NCBI GenBank assembly: GCA_027001895.1 | Contig: JALTLP010000030.1 | Coordinates: 1-7,810, forward strand | Direction: 5' to 3' | Length of the DNA stretch: 7,810 nt | DNA from: Chromatiales bacterium | Lineage (GTDB): Bacteria; Pseudomonadota; Gammaproteobacteria; UBA6429; Thiohalophilaceae | In this document: positions 5,374-7,810 of the stretch, piece by piece | How the letters are laid out: each line of letters starts with the position of its first letter | Position numbering within the stretch: the stretch's first letter is position 1 | Notes under the pieces: model-generated | Seen by the model: only the letters and a program-made list of their open reading frames with translations | Told to the model about the DNA's origin: nothing | Database searches by the model: none | Made by a program: the position numbers and the translations under genes

Positions 5374-7533
5374 TTGAAGTTAAAGTTTAAATTAAGTTGT
5401 TATATGAAAATCATTAGTACGAAAAGTCTGAAAAATCTACTGGTATTACTCGTAATGGGTTTTCATTTGCCGGCTTATGCCGAAGTACTGGGTAATGCGC
5501 CGAACGTATCAGCAGCACAACAGGTTTATACATTAAATTTTCGTGAAGCTGAAATTACAACGGTAATCGATGCTGTATCGCGTATCACGGGGGCTAATTT
5601 TATTGTAGACCCCAGAGTTAAAGGTAAAGTGACCATTATTTCAAATAAAGAAATTCCTGCAGACGAAGTTTATCGGATTTTTCTTTCTGTTTTAAAAGTT
5701 CATGGTTTTGCAGCAGTCGTTGGTGCGAATGTTACCAAGATAGTACCGGAAGTTAATGCAAAACAAGATGCAATTCCGTTTATGAACAAGAGAATGTTTA
5801 AAGGAAGTGATGCCTTTGTTACCCGTGTTATTGAAGTTCGATATGTGGATGCGGCTCAACTGGTTCCAATTTTACGTCCACTTGTTCCGCAACGAGGACA
5901 TCTAGCCGCATACCCGGCTTCAAATGTTCTCGTTATCTCAGACAGTGCGGCCAATATTGTGCGTCTCGAAAAAATTATTCGCCGTATCGATCAGGCGACC
6001 GGTGATGAAGTTGAAGTCATCCCACTGGAAAATGCCTCAGCTTCGGAGATTATACGCATTATGCAACAACTGGGTAGTCAAAACCCTAAACAAAAAAGCC
6101 GTTTAAATGCAGTTGCAGACGAGCGCACAAACAGTATTTTACTTGGTGGGCCACGTTCCTCTCGTGTACGTACGCGGGCATTGATATCACATCTTGATAC
6201 GCCAATGGAATCCGGTGGCAATACACATGTTATTTATTTACGTAATGCCGTAGCAAAAGATCTGGTGCCGGTATTAACCGGTATTAGTAAAAGTCTGGCT
6301 AAAAATACTAAAGGTCAGAAAACAGCAACGACACAGCAGAATATGATCATCGAAGCACATGAAAGTACTAATGCTATTGTGATTTCTGCCCCGGCCAGTA
6401 TTGTCAGGTCATTAAAATCGGTTATTCAACGACTTGATATTCGCCGGGCGCAGGTTCTGGTTGAATCTGTTATTGCAGAAGTATCCGAAGAAGCAACCAG
6501 AGAATTAGGTATTCAATGGGCTGGTGGTGGTGCAAATACCAATCGTCCGGTGGGTTTAATTAATTTTGATAATGGTTATTCCATTACGAACTTGCTGGCA
6601 GATACGCCGCCGCCAGCATCCGGTTTATCATTAGGTGTCGGTGATTTAATAGGTACCAGCCGGATTGGTGCTTTAATACGGGCTTTATCAAGTGATGCAG
6701 GAACCAATATTTTATCAACCCCGAGTCTGGTAACCATTGATAATAAAGAAGCAGAAATTGTTGTTGGTCAGAATGTACCGTTTATTACAGGTTCGTTTAG
6801 TGGCACGGGTTCTGGTGGTTCAAACCCGAGTAATCCATTTACAACGATTGAAAGACAGGATATTGGTTTAAAGTTAAAAATTAAACCGCAAATCAATGAA
6901 GGCAATGCGATTAAGCTTGATGTTGAACAGGAAGTTTCAAGCATCAGTCCAAGTACGGCAGGCTCAGATATTATTACCAATAAACGCGCCATTACCACAA
7001 CCGTTATGGTTGAAGACGGTGGCATCGTGGTTTTAGGTGGTTTGATTCAGGAAAACCTGACCGAAAGTGAACAACGTGTTCCGGTTTTGGGCGATATTCC
7101 TATTCTGGGTTTATTGTTTAGATACAATAAAACAACCAAGACAAAAACAAACCTGATGGTTTTTATTCATCCTGAAATCATGAAAGATGATGCCATGGTA
7201 AGAAGCCTGACTAATGAAAAATATGCTTATATAAGAGCGAAACAATTAGCAGTGCGCGAGCGCGGTGTTTCATTAATGGATGATGAAATGTCACCGTTAT
7301 TGCCAGAAATGGAAGAATTTTTAACCTTGCCACCGGCTTATGAAGAAACAGTACAGTCAGGCGATGCTATAACCATGCCACCTTCGGCAATCACCGGTAA
7401 GCAGCCGGCTTCGGCGGATTCAATTCGTATGCCATCAGACCCTGAAACGGGTGAACAGACAAGTACGGATATAAAAGAAACTGAAATTGTAAAAACAGCG
7501 CCGCCACCAACACTCGATGAGTCTGCAGAATAG
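5374..7533 (+). CDS. gspD: Type II secretion outer-membrane secretin GspD
   Basis: GspD forms the multimeric outer-membrane channel through which folded proteins leave the periplasm. The 719 residues are a typical length. A signal peptide (hydrophobic core about 20-33) is followed by a likely cut after AYA at 36. Periplasmic domains follow: N0 about 50-118, N1 about 147-207, N2 about 212-275, N3 about 282-355. The secretin barrel domain spans about 360-600, with NVPFITGS (467-474), a Gly/Ser-rich stretch (474-484) and the hallmark VPVLGDIPILG (569-579). An S-domain-like segment (about 605-650) would bind a pilotin, which is not encoded here. A Pro-rich tail (650-719) carries a degenerate 18-residue repeat. 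I chose TTG 5374 because GAGGAG lies 9 bases upstream. The alternative ATG at 5404 would still leave a complete signal peptide. The gspE gene starts 14 bases after the stop. A type IV pilus PilQ is unlikely, because the N0-N3 layout and the gspC/gspE neighbours fit T2SS. Confidence 0.97.
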   Translation: MKLKFKLSCYMKIISTKSLKNLLVLLVMGFHLPAYAEVLGNAPNVSAAQQVYTLNFREAEITTVIDAVSRITGANFIVDPRVKGKVTIISNKEIPADEVYRIFLSVLKVHGFAAVVGANVTKIVPEVNAKQDAIPFMNKRMFKGSDAFVTRVIEVRYVDAAQLVPILRPLVPQRGHLAAYPASNVLVISDSAANIVRLEKIIRRIDQATGDEVEVIPLENASASEIIRIMQQLGSQNPKQKSRLNAVADERTNSILLGGPRSSRVRTRALISHLDTPMESGGNTHVIYLRNAVAKDLVPVLTGISKSLAKNTKGQKTATTQQNMIIEAHESTNAIVISAPASIVRSLKSVIQRLDIRRAQVLVESVIAEVSEEATRELGIQWAGGGANTNRPVGLINFDNGYSITNLLADTPPPASGLSLGVGDLIGTSRIGALIRALSSDAGTNILSTPSLVTIDNKEAEIVVGQNVPFITGSFSGTGSGGSNPSNPFTTIERQDIGLKLKIKPQINEGNAIKLDVEQEVSSISPSTAGSDIITNKRAITTTVMVEDGGIVVLGGLIQENLTESEQRVPVLGDIPILGLLFRYNKTTKTKTNLMVFIHPEIMKDDAMVRSLTNEKYAYIRAKQLAVRERGVSLMDDEMSPLLPEMEEFLTLPPAYEETVQSGDAITMPPSAITGKQPASADSIRMPSDPETGEQTSTDIKETEIVKTAPPPTLDESAE
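7363..7470 (+). repeat. Degenerate tandem repeat in the GspD C-terminal tail (2 x 54 bases)
   Basis: Residues 664-681 and 682-699 of GspD share the pattern DxIxMPxxxxTGxQ at an exact 18-residue offset (D664/D682, I666/I684, M668/M686, P669/P687, T674/T692, G675/G693, Q677/Q695). At DNA level the two 54-base units are well diverged, so if this is a duplication it is old. Confidence 0.55.
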
Positions 7534-7535
7534 TT

Positions 7536-7539
7536 GAGG
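7536..7539 (+). promoter_or_regulatory. Shine-Dalgarno that selects a TTG start for gspE
   Basis: GAGG lies 8 bases before the TTG at 7548. The frame is open upstream only to a TGA at 7518, and no ATG or GTG occurs in frame between that stop and the TTG. Confidence 0.65.
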
Positions 7540-7547
7540 CACCCAGG

Positions 7548-7810
7548 TTGAACGAGCTTGCCACAACAGAAAGAAGTGCCGGTACACGAGCGTTATTGTC
7601 TTTCTCATTTGCAAAAAGACACGGTGTACTGGTAACAGGTCTGTACGATGAACATGTTGAAGTTACCCACGTTCCGGATGTGAATACCCAGGTATTGCTT
7701 GAACTGAGGCGTCACTATGGTGTTCCGCTGGAAATAAAAACCGTTGAGCCGGAAGAGTTCGACAGGTTACTCCAGGCAAGTTATGAATCGCATTCCGATG
7801 AAGCCATGGG
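7548..7810 (+). CDS. gspE: Type II secretion ATPase GspE, N-terminal part (cut by window edge)
   Basis: GspE is the cytoplasmic hexameric ATPase that powers the T2SS pseudopilus and docks on GspL through its N-terminal domain. The first 87 residues are present. The line LSFSFAKRHGVLV (17-29) matches the GspE N-terminal signature (family form resembling L-P-F/Y-x-F-A-K/R-R-H-G-V). It is followed by LLELRRHYGVPLEIKTVEPEEFDRLL (50-75, cited as positions with key residues R54, R55, Y57 and the acidic E67, E69, E70), also typical of the N1 domain. The Walker motifs and zinc site lie beyond the edge; the full protein would be about 500 residues. TTG at 7548 is taken as start because of GAGG 8 bases upstream. 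The 14-base gap after gspD indicates the same operon. Gene order C-D-E is the canonical gsp order. Confidence 0.9.
   Translation, partial: MNELATTERSAGTRALLSFSFAKRHGVLVTGLYDEHVEVTHVPDVNTQVLLELRRHYGVPLEIKTVEPEEFDRLLQASYESHSDEAM

Noticed and set aside
5404..5406. ATG as the start of gspD
   Set aside because: It leaves a valid signal peptide, but the strong GAGGAG is 39 bases away and is ideally placed for TTG 5374. I keep it only as the alternative.
7534..7551. TTG at 7534 as the start of gspE
   Set aside because: That frame meets a TGA after five codons (7549-7551), so it cannot encode GspE.

Overview
This window is chromosomal DNA of a Gram-negative bacterium, most likely a gammaproteobacterium of moderate to low G+C. 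It holds two complete-looking gene blocks back to back. On the minus strand, read from about 4002 down to 1, is a type IVa pilus cluster in the order pilin (pilA-like), pilB (assembly ATPase), pilC (inner-membrane platform) and pilD (prepilin peptidase, cut by the window's left edge). On the plus strand, from 4441 to the right edge, is the start of a type II secretion (T2SS) operon: gspC, gspD (outer-membrane secretin) and gspE (secretion ATPase, cut by the right edge). An outer-membrane secretin, a PilD of the tetracysteine class and the PilABCD layout together point to Proteobacteria. I cannot name a genus.

Layout: 1-464 pilD (partial), 488-1714 pilC, 1750-3468 pilB, 3496-4002 pilin, 4003-4440 AT-rich divergent intergenic region, 4441-5355 gspC, 5374-7533 gspD, 7548-7810 gspE (partial). 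Gaps inside each block are short (14-35 bases) with no convincing terminator, so each block looks like one transcription unit. The control signals for both should lie in the 438-base divergent region. It is about 27% G+C by hand count and contains candidate sigma70-type promoters, overlapping hairpins and a 23-codon leader ORF that ends on the gspC start codon.

How the genes work together: PilD removes the leader of the pilin and, by analogy with PilD/XcpA of Pseudomonas, would also process the T2SS pseudopilins expected downstream of gspE. PilB and PilC polymerise the pilin. GspE powers the pseudopilus, GspC couples the inner-membrane platform to the outer membrane, and GspD forms the exit channel. 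The shared peptidase gives a functional reason for the two systems to sit side by side.

I see no undescribed biological system here. The gene content is ordinary. Points worth a second look are local: two consecutive TTG start codons with good ribosome binding sites (gspD, gspE), an unusually long pilin leader and unusual cysteine placement in the pilin, a degenerate 18-residue tandem repeat in the GspD tail, and the structure of the divergent intergenic region.
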